Assembly: GCF_000316515.1 (NCBI RefSeq)
Contig: NC_019675.1
Span: 434,001-498,000, forward strand
Direction of reading: 5' to 3'
DNA: 64,000 nucleotides
Origin: Cyanobium gracile PCC 6307
Lineage (GTDB): Bacteria > Cyanobacteriota > Cyanobacteriia > PCC-6307 > Cyanobiaceae
The notes under the pieces were generated by a model, which was not told the DNA's origin, did no database searches, and saw nothing but the letters and a program-made list of their open reading frames with translations. This document shows positions 37,397 to 46,754 of this stretch, piece after piece (position 1 is the first letter of the stretch; each line of letters begins with the position of its first letter). The translations under genes were made by a program, and so were the position numbers.

Positions 37397-38982
37397 GCCA
37401 CGTCGACGAGGCGGGGGCCGGGGCGATCGAGGGCCTGCTGGAGAGGATCGAGCGGCCGGCGGCCCTGGCCGATGGACAGGGGGCGATCCTGGCGGCCAAC
37501 GGGGCCTTCTGCCGGCGTTCGGGGCTGGAGCCGGCGACGCTGCGCCAGCGGTCCCTGCAGGAGCTCTGTGCCGCCGACGTGGCACCGCTGCTGGCGGGGA
37601 GCGCAGCGACCCTGCGCAGTGATCTGGTCGGTGTGCCGCAGGCCGATGCGGCGATTCCCCTGTTCCTCAGCCGCCTGCCCTCCGGCGTCGGGCCGGGGCC
37701 GGTCTGGTGCCTGCTGGAGCTGCTCGACCAGCGGGTGAACCTGGCGGATCTGGATGGCCTGGTGGCCGACCGCTATGCGGACGGTGCCGTGCTGCTGCAT
37801 CTGCAGGTGCTGCAGCTCGACCTGGTCCGCGGCCGGCTGGGCATCGCCGCCTGCGAGGCCCTGATCGAGGAGATCGCCCACCGCCTCGAGGCAGCCCTTC
37901 CGGCCGGGGGATTCTTCTCCCGCCAGGGGGGTGACCGCCTGCTGGCCCTGGTGCCGGGAGCGATGGGCATCGACGCGGTGCGCGACATGGCCGGCGGGCT
38001 GCTGGCCAGTCTGAAGAGCCCCACCACGGTGCTGGAGCACGTCATCGAGCCGTCGCTGAACGTGGGCATCAGCCGCGCTCCCGATGACGGCAGCGAGTTC
38101 CCACTGCTGCTGGATGCCGCCACCCGGGCGCTGGAGGAAACCCATCGCCAGCCCTTCCCCAGCTGCTGCATCGCGGCGCCGGTGGAGCGGTCGGTCCAGC
38201 TGCAGGAGCTCCTGGCCCGTCCGCTCGCCCTGGCGATCGAGCAGGAGCAGCTGGAGCTGGCCTTCCAGCCGATCATCGAGCTGGAATCCGGCCGGGTGAT
38301 CGCCGCCGAGGTGCTCTGCCGCTGGGATGACCCGGTGCTGGGGCGCCAGTCTCCCGCCGACTTCATCGACGTGGCCGAGGCCACGGCCCAGATCTCCTCC
38401 CTGGGACGCTGGGTGATGGAGCGGGCGTTCGAGGCCCTGCACCGCTGGGACCTGGCCGGGCTGCAGCTCGGCAGGATCTGCGTGAACGTCTCGCCGCTGC
38501 AGGTGCAGGACCCGACCTGGAGCAGCGACCTGCTGATGGCCCTGGAACGCCACCAGCTGACGCCCGACCGCATCGTTCTGGAGCTCACCGAAGGCAGCAT
38601 CCTGGAGATGTCCACCCACGTGGCCGACCAGCTGCGGGATCTGAGGCGGCAGGGGTTCGCGCTGGCCATGGATGATTTCGGCACCGGCTATTCCGGCCTG
38701 CAGCGGCTCACCGAGCTGCCCTTCAGCGAGGTCAAGATCGACCGGAGCCTGATCTCCGCGATCGATTACGACCAGCTGCAGCAGGCCATGCTCAGCGCGG
38801 TGATCCGGCTCAGTGACGCCACCGGGATCATGGTGGTCGTGGAGGGGGTGGAACGCTCTCGGCAGCGGCAGATGCTGCTCACCCTTGGCTGTCGTCACGG
38901 CCAGGGGTACCAGCTCTCGGCCCCGCTCTCCGAACAGGAGCTGGAGGCCCTGCTCCAGAGCCAGATCGCACCGGAGGCCTGA
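37390..38982 (+). CDS. PAS / degenerate GGDEF / EAL protein (probable c-di-GMP phosphodiesterase)
   Basis: 530 residues. A PAS-like sensor covers about 10-115. A GGDEF domain at about 125-265 lacks its signature (FFSRQGGDRLLALV in place). The EAL domain from about 280 keeps ExLxR as EVLCR at residue 307, ELTEGSIL, DDFGTGYS and VKIDRSLI, with VEGVER later. The Leu-for-Ala change leaves the catalytic Glu and the Arg. The EAL half is probably active on c-di-GMP and the GGDEF half a regulatory or binding module; that is inference. Confidence 0.88.
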   Translation: MVSHVDEAGAGAIEGLLERIERPAALADGQGAILAANGAFCRRSGLEPATLRQRSLQELCAADVAPLLAGSAATLRSDLVGVPQADAAIPLFLSRLPSGVGPGPVWCLLELLDQRVNLADLDGLVADRYADGAVLLHLQVLQLDLVRGRLGIAACEALIEEIAHRLEAALPAGGFFSRQGGDRLLALVPGAMGIDAVRDMAGGLLASLKSPTTVLEHVIEPSLNVGISRAPDDGSEFPLLLDAATRALEETHRQPFPSCCIAAPVERSVQLQELLARPLALAIEQEQLELAFQPIIELESGRVIAAEVLCRWDDPVLGRQSPADFIDVAEATAQISSLGRWVMERAFEALHRWDLAGLQLGRICVNVSPLQVQDPTWSSDLLMALERHQLTPDRIVLELTEGSILEMSTHVADQLRDLRRQGFALAMDDFGTGYSGLQRLTELPFSEVKIDRSLISAIDYDQLQQAMLSAVIRLSDATGIMVVVEGVERSRQRQMLLTLGCRHGQGYQLSAPLSEQELEALLQSQIAPEA

Positions 38983-38995
38983 GGGGATCCCCGGG

Positions 38996-39490
38996 ATGGT
39001 CTGGAGCGTCCCCCTGCTGCTGTCCATCGACATCGGCGATGGGCGCTCGGTGGCGGGGCTCTCCAAGGCGATCCAGCTGTCGGTGGCGCCGGTGTTCCTG
39101 TTCACCGGCGTCACCGGGCTGCTGAGCCTGTTCAGCTCCCGGCTGGCACGGATCATCGACCGCACCCGCGTCCTGCAGGAGGCCCTGGCGAAGTGCCGGG
39201 CGCAGCCGGAACCCAATCCGGAGGACGGGGAGCGGCTGGAGCTGGTGCTGGCGGTGCAGCGGCGCCGCACCTTCCTGATCAACCGGGCGATCCTGGCGGT
39301 CACCGTCACCGCCCTGCTGGTGGCCGCGGTGGTGGCGGTGCTGTTCATCAGCGCGGTGGCGGCCCTTGATGTCACGGCCATCGTGGTCCCCCTGTTCGTG
39401 GCGGCCATGGGCGCCATGATCGTGGGCCTGCTGCTGTTCCTGCTGGAGGTGCAGCTGGCCATCAGCCAGAACCCGCGCCGGTACTACTGA
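38996..39490 (+). CDS. DUF2721 family membrane protein, 164 aa
   Basis: Three hydrophobic helices (LSVAPVFLFTGVTGLLSLFSS, AILAVTVTALLVAAVVAVLF, VVPLFVAAMGAMIVGLLLFL) and the RLARIIDRTRVLQ and RRRTFLINRAIL stretches typical of DUF2721. Unknown role. It follows the EAL gene after 13 bases and is probably co-transcribed with it. Confidence 0.85.
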   Translation: MVWSVPLLLSIDIGDGRSVAGLSKAIQLSVAPVFLFTGVTGLLSLFSSRLARIIDRTRVLQEALAKCRAQPEPNPEDGERLELVLAVQRRRTFLINRAILAVTVTALLVAAVVAVLFISAVAALDVTAIVVPLFVAAMGAMIVGLLLFLLEVQLAISQNPRRYY

Positions 39491-39550
39491 GCCACACTCG
39501 GAGCCGGCACTTGGTGGGCCGTGAATGGTTAGATCCGATACAGTTTGGCC

Positions 39551-40078
39551 ATGGCTCTGGCCTTCCTCTTCCCCCTGATCCAGTCCCAGAGGCGCAAGGG
39601 GCGGGCCTTTCAGCCCAGCTTCCGGCCCACCGAGGTGCTCCTCTCCTGGACCGGTGCCCTGGTCGCCATCACGCTGCTGGGCCTGATCAGCGCCGCCAGC
39701 CGCTATCCGCTGGTCGCCGCCCCCCTGGGGGCCTCCAGCGTGCTGCTGTTCGGGCATCCGCAGAGCCCCCTGGCCCAGCCCCGCAATCTGCTGCTGGGCA
39801 ATGGGCTGGCCGCCCTGGCGAGCGTGGTCTGCGTCGCCTGGCTGGGGACGGCTCCCTGGGTGATGGGGCTGGCGGTGGCGCTGGCGATCGCCGCCGGACA
39901 GCTGCTGCGCTGCCTCCATCCCCCCGCCGGCGCCGTCGCCCTGCTCGGGGTGCTGCTTCACGCCGGGCCGTCGTACGTCGTCGCGCCGGTCCTGTCCGGT
40001 TCCCTGGTGCTGCTGCTGGTGGCCCTGGGCTTCGGCTGGCTGATTCCTGGCCGCCGCTACCCGCATCACTGGTTCTGA
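39551..40078 (+). CDS. HPP family membrane protein
   Basis: 175 residues with four or five hydrophobic helices. The HPP signature LRCLHPPAGAVALL lies near residue 122, and PLGASSVLLFG near residue 61 is also family-typical. HPP proteins in cyanobacteria and plants have been linked to nitrite transport; that assignment is not proved here. ATG 39551 is used; a TTG two codons earlier is possible. Confidence 0.88.
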   Translation: MALAFLFPLIQSQRRKGRAFQPSFRPTEVLLSWTGALVAITLLGLISAASRYPLVAAPLGASSVLLFGHPQSPLAQPRNLLLGNGLAALASVVCVAWLGTAPWVMGLAVALAIAAGQLLRCLHPPAGAVALLGVLLHAGPSYVVAPVLSGSLVLLLVALGFGWLIPGRRYPHHWF

Positions 40079-40147
40079 GGGTCTGCTCGCCGCCACCCGC
40101 AGGGGGTGGCGGCCACCGGGAACCCTGGGGCAGAGGATCCCCTGCCC

Positions 40148-40531
40148 ATGGCCCCCGGCCCCGCCCGCTGCCGCAGCGCCGCCCAGCGAGACGGCGCCTG
40201 GGCGGAGCAGCGGGTGCTCCGGCTGCTGCGGCTGCGCGGCTGGGAGCTGCTGGAGCGCAACTGGCGCTGTCGCTGGGGGGAACTCGACCTCATCGTCCGG
40301 AAGCCGGGACGCCTGCTTCTGGTGGAGGTGAAGGGGCGTCGCGCCGGCAGCCTGGACGGCAGCGGAACGGCGGCCCTGCGCTGGCAGAAGCGCCGGCGGC
40401 TGGCGCGGGCCTGGGACTGCTGGCTGGCGGCCCACCCCCGCTGGCAGCGGACGCCGGTGGAGCAGGTGGCGGCCCTGGTGCCGTTGCCGCCTGCCCGGGC
40501 TCCGGTGCGATGGGTCCGTCTGGGGGACTGA
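40148..40531 (+). CDS. YraN family (UPF0102) endonuclease-like protein
   Basis: 127 residues from ATG 40148. The PD-(D/E)xK core is GELDLIVRKPGRLLLVEVKGRR near residues 40-60, with the Glu-Asp and ExK residues present. An upstream GAWAEQRVLRLLRLRGWELLERNWR helix is also typical. Suggested nuclease family of unknown biological role. Confidence 0.88.
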   Translation: MAPGPARCRSAAQRDGAWAEQRVLRLLRLRGWELLERNWRCRWGELDLIVRKPGRLLLVEVKGRRAGSLDGSGTAALRWQKRRRLARAWDCWLAAHPRWQRTPVEQVAALVPLPPARAPVRWVRLGD

Positions 40532-40576
40532 AGCGAACCTCCGAAGGCCCGCCGCTCCGGCGGGGGAGAAGGAGCC

Positions 40577-40945
40577 TCAGGGCTGGGCGGGGGCCGGGGC
40601 GGCTGTGGCCGGCGTGGCGGCCGGGGTCGGGGCCGGCGTGATCGTGTAATACACGGTGCAGCGGTAGCGGGTGTTGTCCAGACCCACCTCCAGGTCCTCG
40701 CAGACGGTGCGGGTGACCGTGGCGCCCTTGGGCACCTGGCTCCTGGCCTGCTGCCGGGTCGCCTGACGGTCGAAGATCGATTCGGCGGTGACGCTGCCGG
40801 CCCGGGCGGGACCCGCCGGCAGGGCCACCACGGCGGCCAGCGCACCGGCCACCAGCGCACCGGCCAGCAGGGGCCCCGCCAGCAGGGGGCCGCTGCGCCT
40901 GGCGTCGCTCAGTCGGGCGTCGCTCAGTCGGAATCCACGGGCCAT
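40577..40945 (-). CDS. Small secreted protein with a repeat-grown signal region, 122 aa
   Basis: ATG 40945 opens with MARGFRLSDARLSDARRSG, then LLAGPLLAGALVAGALAAVVALP as the hydrophobic core of a signal peptide ending near PARAG. The mature part has two cysteines (TVCEDLEV and YRCTVYY), predicted beta strands and an Ala/Pro/Thr-rich tail. No family recognised. The RLSDA, LLAGP and ALVAG pairs come from 15-base DNA duplications. Confidence 0.7.
   Translation of the reverse strand: MARGFRLSDARLSDARRSGPLLAGPLLAGALVAGALAAVVALPAGPARAGSVTAESIFDRQATRQQARSQVPKGATVTRTVCEDLEVGLDNTRYRCTVYYTITPAPTPAATPATAAPAPAQP
40837..40931. repeat. 15-base-period tandem duplications in the signal-peptide coding region
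   Basis: GCGTCGCTCAGTCGG is present twice in tandem at 40902-40916 and 40917-40931. CCAGCGCACCGGCC occurs at 40837-40850 and 40852-40865, and a similar pair (CCAGCAGGGG) lies between, all with a 15-base period. The pattern points to repeated in-frame slippage. Confidence 0.8.
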
Positions 40946-41024
40946 GGCGGGGAGGGCGAAACGCTGCTCCACCTCTAGCCAGGCCGGACGGCGCTGCAAT
41001 CTGGGGAGACCTGCCGGCGCCTCC

Positions 41025-41870
41025 ATGACCTTCAGCGGCCACCGGGCCCGTAAGCGCTTCGGGCAGCACTGGCTCACCGATGGTCAGGTCCTCGATCGCA
41101 TCGTCGCCGCCGCCGACCTGCGGAGCGACGACCACGTGCTGGAGGTCGGCCCGGGCCGGGGCGCCCTGACCGAACGGCTGCTGGCCTCGCCGGCGGCCTC
41201 GCTGCTGGCGGTGGAACTGGACCGGGACCTGGTGGCGGGCCTGCGGCAGCGGTTCGTGGGCGACGGGCGCTTCACCCTGATCGAGGGGGACGTGCTGGAG
41301 CTGGCGCTGCCGTTCCCCGACAGTCCCGCGCCGACCAAGGTGGTCGCCAACATCCCTTACAACATCACCGGACCGCTGCTAGAGCTGCTGGTGGGGCGCC
41401 TGGGCCGGACCGCCCCCTGCCGCTTCGAGCGCCTGGTTCTGCTGGTGCAGCAGGAGGTGGGCCAGCGGATCCGGGCCCGGCCGGGCTCCAGCGCCTTTTC
41501 GGCCCTCAGCGTGCGTCTGCAGCTGCTGGCCCGCTGCAGCAGCATCTGCCCGGTGCCGCCCCGCTGCTTCTCCCCGCCGCCGAAGGTCACCTCGGAGGTG
41601 ATCGTGATCGAACCCGTCCCGCCGGAGTCCCTGCCGCCGCGGGACCAGGCCCTGGCGGTGGAGCGGCTGCTGACCCGCTGCTTCGCCGGACGGCGCAAGA
41701 TGCTGCGCACCACCCTGGCGGGCCTGCTGCCGGCGCCCCAGCTGCTGGAGGTGGCCGCCGCCGCCGGTGTCGATCTGCAGCAGCGGCCCCAGGAGCTGGG
41801 GCCCGAGCGCTGGCTGGCCCTCGCCACCGGCTTGAATCGGGCGTCGAGCGCCGACCCCGGCGGAGCGTGA
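41025..41870 (+). CDS. rsmA: 16S rRNA dimethyladenosine transferase (KsgA/RsmA)
   Basis: 281 residues from ATG 41025. The motifs are KRFGQHWLTD at the start, VLEVGPGRGALTERL (AdoMet binding) near residue 41, and NIPYNITGPLL near residue 109. It dimethylates two adjacent adenines at the 3' end of 16S rRNA. Its stop overlaps the ispE start. Confidence 0.95.
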   Translation: MTFSGHRARKRFGQHWLTDGQVLDRIVAAADLRSDDHVLEVGPGRGALTERLLASPAASLLAVELDRDLVAGLRQRFVGDGRFTLIEGDVLELALPFPDSPAPTKVVANIPYNITGPLLELLVGRLGRTAPCRFERLVLLVQQEVGQRIRARPGSSAFSALSVRLQLLARCSSICPVPPRCFSPPPKVTSEVIVIEPVPPESLPPRDQALAVERLLTRCFAGRRKMLRTTLAGLLPAPQLLEVAAAAGVDLQQRPQELGPERWLALATGLNRASSADPGGA

Positions 41871-42826
41871 TCCCGATGGCAGATGTGACGGTGCGGGCCC
41901 CCGCCAAGATCAACCTGCACCTGGAGGTGCTGGGTCTACGGCCGGACGGCTACCACGAGCTGGCGATGGTGATGCAGAGCATCGACCTGGCCGACACGAT
42001 GGTGCTGCGCACCACCGCCGACGACACGATCCGGCTGCGCAGCGACAGCCGCGAGCTGCCCAGCGACGGCACCAACCTGATCGTCAGGGCGGCCGAGCTG
42101 CTGCGCTCCCGGGTGGGCCTGCCGGAACTGGGGGTGGACATCACGCTGCACAAGCGCATCCCCATCGGCGCCGGCCTGGCAGGGGGCTCGAGCGATGGGG
42201 CCGCCGCCCTGGCAGGCCTCGACGCCCTCTGGGGCCTGGCCCTGGGCCGCGAGCGGCTGCATGGCCTGGCGGCCGAGCTGGGATCGGACATGCCCTTCTG
42301 CCTGGAGGGCGGCACCCAGCTCTGCTTCGGCCGCGGGGAGCGGCTCGAGCCCGTCCCGGCGGCAGGGGCGCCCGGCCAGGCGCTGCTGCTGATCAAGCAT
42401 CCCCAGGCCAGCGTCTCCACCCCCTGGGCCTACGGCCGCTGCCGGGACCTGCGGGGCGATTTCTACCTCGACGCCGAGGAGGACTTCGAACAGCGGCGCC
42501 AGGCCCTGCGTCAGGGCCCCCTGGTGGCGGCCCTGGCCGGCCGGGGCCCGCTGCCCCACCTGCGCAATGACCTGCAGGCGGTGGTGGAGCCGGAGGTGGA
42601 GAGCATCCGCGCTGGCCTCGAGCTGCTGCGCAGTGGCCCGGGGGCCCTGGCCGTCGCGATGAGCGGCTCGGGGCCGAGTCTGTTCGCGCTGCACCCGGAT
42701 CTGGCCACGGCGGAGGCGGCCCGGGAGGCCCTGGCGGAGCCGCTGGAGGCCCTGGGCTTCGACACCTGGTGCTGCCGCTGCGGCGGATCCGGTGTCAGCC
42801 TGGTGACGGATGGATCCGCACCATGA
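41867..42826 (+). CDS. ispE: 4-diphosphocytidyl-2-C-methyl-D-erythritol kinase IspE
   Basis: 319 residues from a GTG overlapping the rsmA stop; ATG 41876 is also possible. GHMP kinase motifs are APAKINLHLEVLG, PIGAGLAGGSSDGAAAL near residue 101 and the Ser-Gly-rich AMSGSGPSLFAL near residue 264. It phosphorylates CDP-methylerythritol in the plastid-type MEP isoprenoid route. rsmA, ispE and the DUF3082 gene form a tight operon. Confidence 0.95.
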   Translation: MIPMADVTVRAPAKINLHLEVLGLRPDGYHELAMVMQSIDLADTMVLRTTADDTIRLRSDSRELPSDGTNLIVRAAELLRSRVGLPELGVDITLHKRIPIGAGLAGGSSDGAAALAGLDALWGLALGRERLHGLAAELGSDMPFCLEGGTQLCFGRGERLEPVPAAGAPGQALLLIKHPQASVSTPWAYGRCRDLRGDFYLDAEEDFEQRRQALRQGPLVAALAGRGPLPHLRNDLQAVVEPEVESIRAGLELLRSGPGALAVAMSGSGPSLFALHPDLATAEAAREALAEPLEALGFDTWCCRCGGSGVSLVTDGSAP

Positions 42827-43125
42827 CCGACGAACGCCCCGCCCCGCCGCCGCGCAAGGGACCCCTCAGCTTCCTCTCCGGTGCCATCACCAGCGGCCTG
42901 CTGGCCTGGCTGAGCCTGGGGGTGAGCCAGCGGGTGGTGGGCTGGTACGTGACCCACCCGCCCCACTTCGACTCGGCCTTCGCCCAGAGCATCGCCACCG
43001 CCATGAAGACGCTGATGGTGGGGATGTGTTTCCTGGCCACCTTCACCTTCGCCTTCATCGGCCTGGGGCTGTTCCTGGTGTTCATCCGCAGCCTTTGGTC
43101 GGCCGAGGCCGAATCCCCTTCCTAA
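42823..43125 (+). CDS. DUF3082 family membrane protein, 100 aa
   Basis: Pro-rich N-terminus, then LSFLSGAITSGLLAWLSLGVSQRVVGWYVTHPP and a second hydrophobic stretch (LMVGMCFLATFTFAFIGLGLFLVF), the layout of DUF3082 in cyanobacteria. Function unknown. ATG overlaps the ispE stop by ATGA. Confidence 0.88.
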   Translation: MTDERPAPPPRKGPLSFLSGAITSGLLAWLSLGVSQRVVGWYVTHPPHFDSAFAQSIATAMKTLMVGMCFLATFTFAFIGLGLFLVFIRSLWSAEAESPS

Positions 43126-43152
43126 GCTGCCCACCAGCCGCCCTTCCCCCCG

Positions 43153-43248
43153 ATGACACCCCACGATCTGGGTCTGCTGGTGGTCCTGCTGCTGCCGGGC
43201 ATGCTGCTGTCGGTCCTGCTGCTCAGCACCTTCGCCGCCGGCGGCTGA
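43153..43248 (+). CDS. Tiny single-helix membrane peptide, 31 aa
   Basis: [17 protein letters not shown] followed by [14 protein letters not shown] and TGA. Almost the whole peptide is one hydrophobic helix. It resembles the small subunits of photosystems and cytochrome b6f in size and style, but I could not match it to a named one. It fits neatly between the DUF3082 gene and pdhB on the same strand, with gaps of 27 and 31 bases. Confidence 0.5.
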   Translation: MTPHDLGLLVVLLLPGMLLSVLLLSTFAAGG

Positions 43249-43279
43249 GATAGGTTGGCCGCGCACAGGCCCCTGCTCC

Positions 43280-44263
43280 GTGGCTGAAACTCTTCTGTTC
43301 AACGCCTTGCGCGAAGCCATCGACGAGGAGATGGCCCGCGACCCCCATGTCTGTGTCATGGGAGAGGACGTGGGCCACTACGGCGGCTCTTACAAGGTCA
43401 CCAAGGATCTGTTCGAGAAGTACGGCGAACTGCGGGTGCTGGACACCCCCATCGCCGAGAACAGCTTCACCGGCATGGCCGTCGGCGCCGCCATGACCGG
43501 CCTGCGGCCGATCGTGGAAGGCATGAACATGGGCTTTCTGCTGCTTGCCTTCAACCAGATCTCCAACAACATGGGGATGCTGCGTTACACCAGCGGCGGT
43601 AACTACACGATCCCGGCGGTGGTGCGCGGGCCCGGCGGCGTCGGCCGCCAGCTCGGAGCCGAGCACAGCCAGCGCCTTGAGGCCTACTTCCATGCCGTGC
43701 CCGGCATCAAGATCGTGGCGGTGAGCACCCCCACCAATGCCAAGGGCCTGATGAAGGCCGCCATCCGCGACAACAATCCGGTGCTCTTCTTCGAGCACGT
43801 TCTTCTCTACAACCTCAGCGAGGACATCCCCGAGGGCGACTACATCTGCGCCCTCGACCAGGCCGAGGTCGTGCGTGAAGGCAAGGACGTCACCATGCTC
43901 ACCTATTCCCGCATGCGCCACCACTGCCTCAAGGCGGTGGAGCAGCTGGAGGCCGAGGGGGTCGATGTCGAGCTGATCGACCTGATCAGCCTCAAGCCCT
44001 TCGATATGGAGACCATCGCCCGCTCGATCCGCAAGACCCACAAGGTGGTGGTGGTGGAGGAGTGCATGAAGACCGGCGGCATCGGCGCCGAACTGATCGC
44101 CCTGATCACCGAGCACTGCTTCGACGACCTGGATGCCCGGCCGGTGCGCCTCTCCTCCCAGGACATCCCCACCCCGTACAACGGCAATCTGGAGAACCTC
44201 ACCATCATTCAGCCCCACCAGATCGTTGCCGCGGCGCACGATCTGAAGGCGGGTCGACGCTGA
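43280..44263 (+). CDS. pdhB: Pyruvate dehydrogenase E1 component, beta subunit
   Basis: 327 residues from a GTG start. [18 protein letters not shown], then [14 protein letters not shown] and [18 protein letters not shown] match the beta subunit. The late [17 protein letters not shown] and [12 protein letters not shown] stretches are also typical. With the alpha subunit it decarboxylates pyruvate to acetyl-lipoate and so to acetyl-CoA. In picocyanobacteria it commonly precedes secD, as here; secD starts 1 base after its stop. Confidence 0.96.
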   Translation: MAETLLFNALREAIDEEMARDPHVCVMGEDVGHYGGSYKVTKDLFEKYGELRVLDTPIAENSFTGMAVGAAMTGLRPIVEGMNMGFLLLAFNQISNNMGMLRYTSGGNYTIPAVVRGPGGVGRQLGAEHSQRLEAYFHAVPGIKIVAVSTPTNAKGLMKAAIRDNNPVLFFEHVLLYNLSEDIPEGDYICALDQAEVVREGKDVTMLTYSRMRHHCLKAVEQLEAEGVDVELIDLISLKPFDMETIARSIRKTHKVVVVEECMKTGGIGAELIALITEHCFDDLDARPVRLSSQDIPTPYNGNLENLTIIQPHQIVAAAHDLKAGRR

Positions 44264-44264
44264 G

Positions 44265-45791
44265 ATGGGACGCCAACAGGGCTGGTTCGCCCTCATCCTC
44301 GCCCTCACCATCGCCTCCGGGGCCCTGCTGGCCAACTACGGCCTGCAGCTCGGCCTTGATCTCCGCGGCGGCAGCCAGCTCACCCTCCAGGTGATGCCGG
44401 CCGGGGCCATCAGCCGGGTGGATGCCGAGCAGCTGGAGGCCGTCAAGGACGTGCTGGAGCGCCGCATCAACGGCCTGGGTGTGGCCGAATCCACCCTCCA
44501 GGCCGTGGGCAGCGACCAGCTGGTGCTGCAGCTGCCGGGCGAACAGGATCCCAGCCAGGCGGCCCGGGTGCTCGGCAGCACGGCCCTGCTGGAGTTCCGG
44601 GCCCAGAAGCCCGGCACCGAGCAGGAAATGCAGGGCCTCCTGGGCCTCAAGCGCCAGGCCGAGTCGGTGCTGCGCTCCAAGCGGCCCCCCTCCGCCCTCG
44701 ACGACCCCACGGCAACACCGCCACCGACACCGTCCTCCCTGTCGGCGGAGGACCTGGCCAAGGCGCTCACCTCCCTCGGGATCCAGGTTCCCGCCGGCAG
44801 CAGCGAGGTCGACCAGCTCGAGCTGCTGCTCCGGGAGACCAATCGCCGCATCCTTGTCCTCTACGGCCCTCCCCTGATCACCGGCAAGGACCTCACCAGC
44901 GCCGGCCGTCAGCAGCAGGCCACCGGCACCGGCTGGGAGGTGACCCTGGGCTTCAACCGGGAAGGGGGTGAGAAGTTCGCCGCCCTCACCCAGTCGATCG
45001 CCGGCACCAACCGGGTGCTAGGCATCGTCCTCGATGGCCGCTCGATCAGCGAGGCCAGCGTCGGTGAGCAGTTCAAGGTGGCCGGCATCACCGGCGGATC
45101 CGCCTCGATCACCGGCAACTTCAGCGCCGAGGAGGCCCGCGACCTGGAGGTCCAGCTGCGGGGGGGCTCCCTGCCCCTGCCGGTGAAGATCGTCGAGGTG
45201 CGCACCGTCGGCCCGTCCCTGGGGGCCGAGAACATCCGCTCCAGCCTCGTGGCCGGCCTGTCGGGCCTGGCCCTGGTGGCGGTGTTCATGGCCGTGGTGT
45301 ACCGCCTGCCCGGGATGGTGGCGGTGCTGGCCCTGAGCCTCTACGCCCTGTTCAACCTGGCCATCTATGCCCTGATTCCCGTCACCCTCACCCTGCCGGG
45401 GATCGCCGGTTTCATCCTGTCGATGGGGATGGCGGTGGATGCCAACGTTCTGATCTTTGAGCGCATCAAGGAGGAGCTGCGGGCCGGCAACACCCTGATC
45501 CGCTCCATCGACACGGGCTTCTCCCTGGCCCTGTCCTCGATCATCGACGGCCACGTCACCGGCCTGATCAGCTGTGCCGCCCTGTTCTTCCTCGGCACCG
45601 GCCTGGTCAAGGGCTTCGCCGTCACCCTGGCGATCGGCCTGCTGCTCAGCCTGTTCACCTCCCTCACCTGCACCCGCACCCTGCTGCGGCTTCTGATGAG
45701 CTACCCGGCCCTGCGGCGTCCCACCTACTTCCTTCCCGCCCGCCAGCTGCCGCCCGTCCGGGCCGGCGCCGCCCCGGCGGGCGCGGCCTGA
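44265..45791 (+). CDS. secD: Protein translocase subunit SecD
   Basis: 508 residues. One N-terminal membrane helix, then the LGLDLRGGSQLTLQV start of the periplasmic domain near residue 26, a low-complexity Pro/Thr linker near 145-160, and a C-terminal RND-like membrane block with ENIRSSLVAGLSGLALVAVFM and GMAVDANVLIFERIKEELR. With SecF it pulls exported proteins across the membrane using the proton gradient. secF begins at the next base after its stop. Confidence 0.95.
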   Translation: MGRQQGWFALILALTIASGALLANYGLQLGLDLRGGSQLTLQVMPAGAISRVDAEQLEAVKDVLERRINGLGVAESTLQAVGSDQLVLQLPGEQDPSQAARVLGSTALLEFRAQKPGTEQEMQGLLGLKRQAESVLRSKRPPSALDDPTATPPPTPSSLSAEDLAKALTSLGIQVPAGSSEVDQLELLLRETNRRILVLYGPPLITGKDLTSAGRQQQATGTGWEVTLGFNREGGEKFAALTQSIAGTNRVLGIVLDGRSISEASVGEQFKVAGITGGSASITGNFSAEEARDLEVQLRGGSLPLPVKIVEVRTVGPSLGAENIRSSLVAGLSGLALVAVFMAVVYRLPGMVAVLALSLYALFNLAIYALIPVTLTLPGIAGFILSMGMAVDANVLIFERIKEELRAGNTLIRSIDTGFSLALSSIIDGHVTGLISCAALFFLGTGLVKGFAVTLAIGLLLSLFTSLTCTRTLLRLLMSYPALRRPTYFLPARQLPPVRAGAAPAGAA

Positions 45792-46754
45792 ATGACTGCC
45801 ATGACCTCCGTCCCCTCCCCCCGCTTCCGCATCAACCGCCACCGGCGGCTGGCCTGGCTGGGCTCGGGGCTGGCCTGCGGCCTGAGCCTGCTGGGCCTGG
45901 CCCTCTGCTGGCTGAACCCGGCCATCGGGGCCCCCCTGCGGCCCGGCCTCGACTTCACCGGCGGCACCCAGGTGCAGGTGGAGCGGGACTGCGCCCCCTG
46001 CAAGCCCGTCACCCCCGCCGAGGTGCGAGAGGGCCTCAGCCGCCTCACCCTGCCGTCCACGGAAGGGGAGCGCCCCCCCAGCCTGGGCAGCGCCTCGGTG
46101 CAGGTCCTGGACGGCGGCCGTTCCCTGCTGCTGCGCCTGCCGGCCCTCGACGCCGACCAGAGCACGGCCCTGGTCGGCGACCTGGCCACCCGGTTCGGGC
46201 CGCTGCGCTCCAGCGGCACCTCGGTCAACACGATCGGGCCCACCCTCGGCTCCCGACTGCTGCGCGGCAGCCTCATCTCCCTGCTGGTGAGCTTCGTGGC
46301 GATCTCCGCTTACATCACCTTCAGCTACAGCGGCATCTTCGCGGGGCTGGCCCTGCTGTGCCTGGCCCACGACGTGCTGATCACCTGCGGACTGTTCGCC
46401 TGGCTGGGGTTGCTTCAGGGCATCGAGGTCGATTCGCTGTTCGCCGTCTCCCTGATCACGATCGCCGGCTATTCGGTCAATGACACGGTGGTGGTCTATG
46501 ACCGAATCCGCGAGCAGCGCCGCACCCTCGGTGATCTTCCCCTGGTGGATCAGGTGGATGTAGCCGTGGATGCCACCCTCACCCGCTCGCTCTACACCTC
46601 GTTCACCACCCTGCTGCCCCTGGTGGCCCTGATCTTCTTCGGCGGCAGCACCCTGTTCTGGTTCGCCGTGGCACTCACGGTGGGCATCGCCGTCGGCAGC
46701 TGGTCGAGCATCGGCATCGCCCCCACCCTGCTGCCGGTGTTCTCGAAGCGATGA
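45792..46754 (+). CDS. secF: Protein translocase subunit SecF
   Basis: 320 residues. N-terminal helix, LDFTGGTQVQVE near residue 53, then IGPTLGSRLLRGSLISLLVS and the YSVNDTVVVYDRIREQRR motif near residue 227. Partner of SecD. Its stop overlaps the start of a 74-residue gene by ATGA. Confidence 0.95.
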   Translation: MTAMTSVPSPRFRINRHRRLAWLGSGLACGLSLLGLALCWLNPAIGAPLRPGLDFTGGTQVQVERDCAPCKPVTPAEVREGLSRLTLPSTEGERPPSLGSASVQVLDGGRSLLLRLPALDADQSTALVGDLATRFGPLRSSGTSVNTIGPTLGSRLLRGSLISLLVSFVAISAYITFSYSGIFAGLALLCLAHDVLITCGLFAWLGLLQGIEVDSLFAVSLITIAGYSVNDTVVVYDRIREQRRTLGDLPLVDQVDVAVDATLTRSLYTSFTTLLPLVALIFFGGSTLFWFAVALTVGIAVGSWSSIGIAPTLLPVFSKR

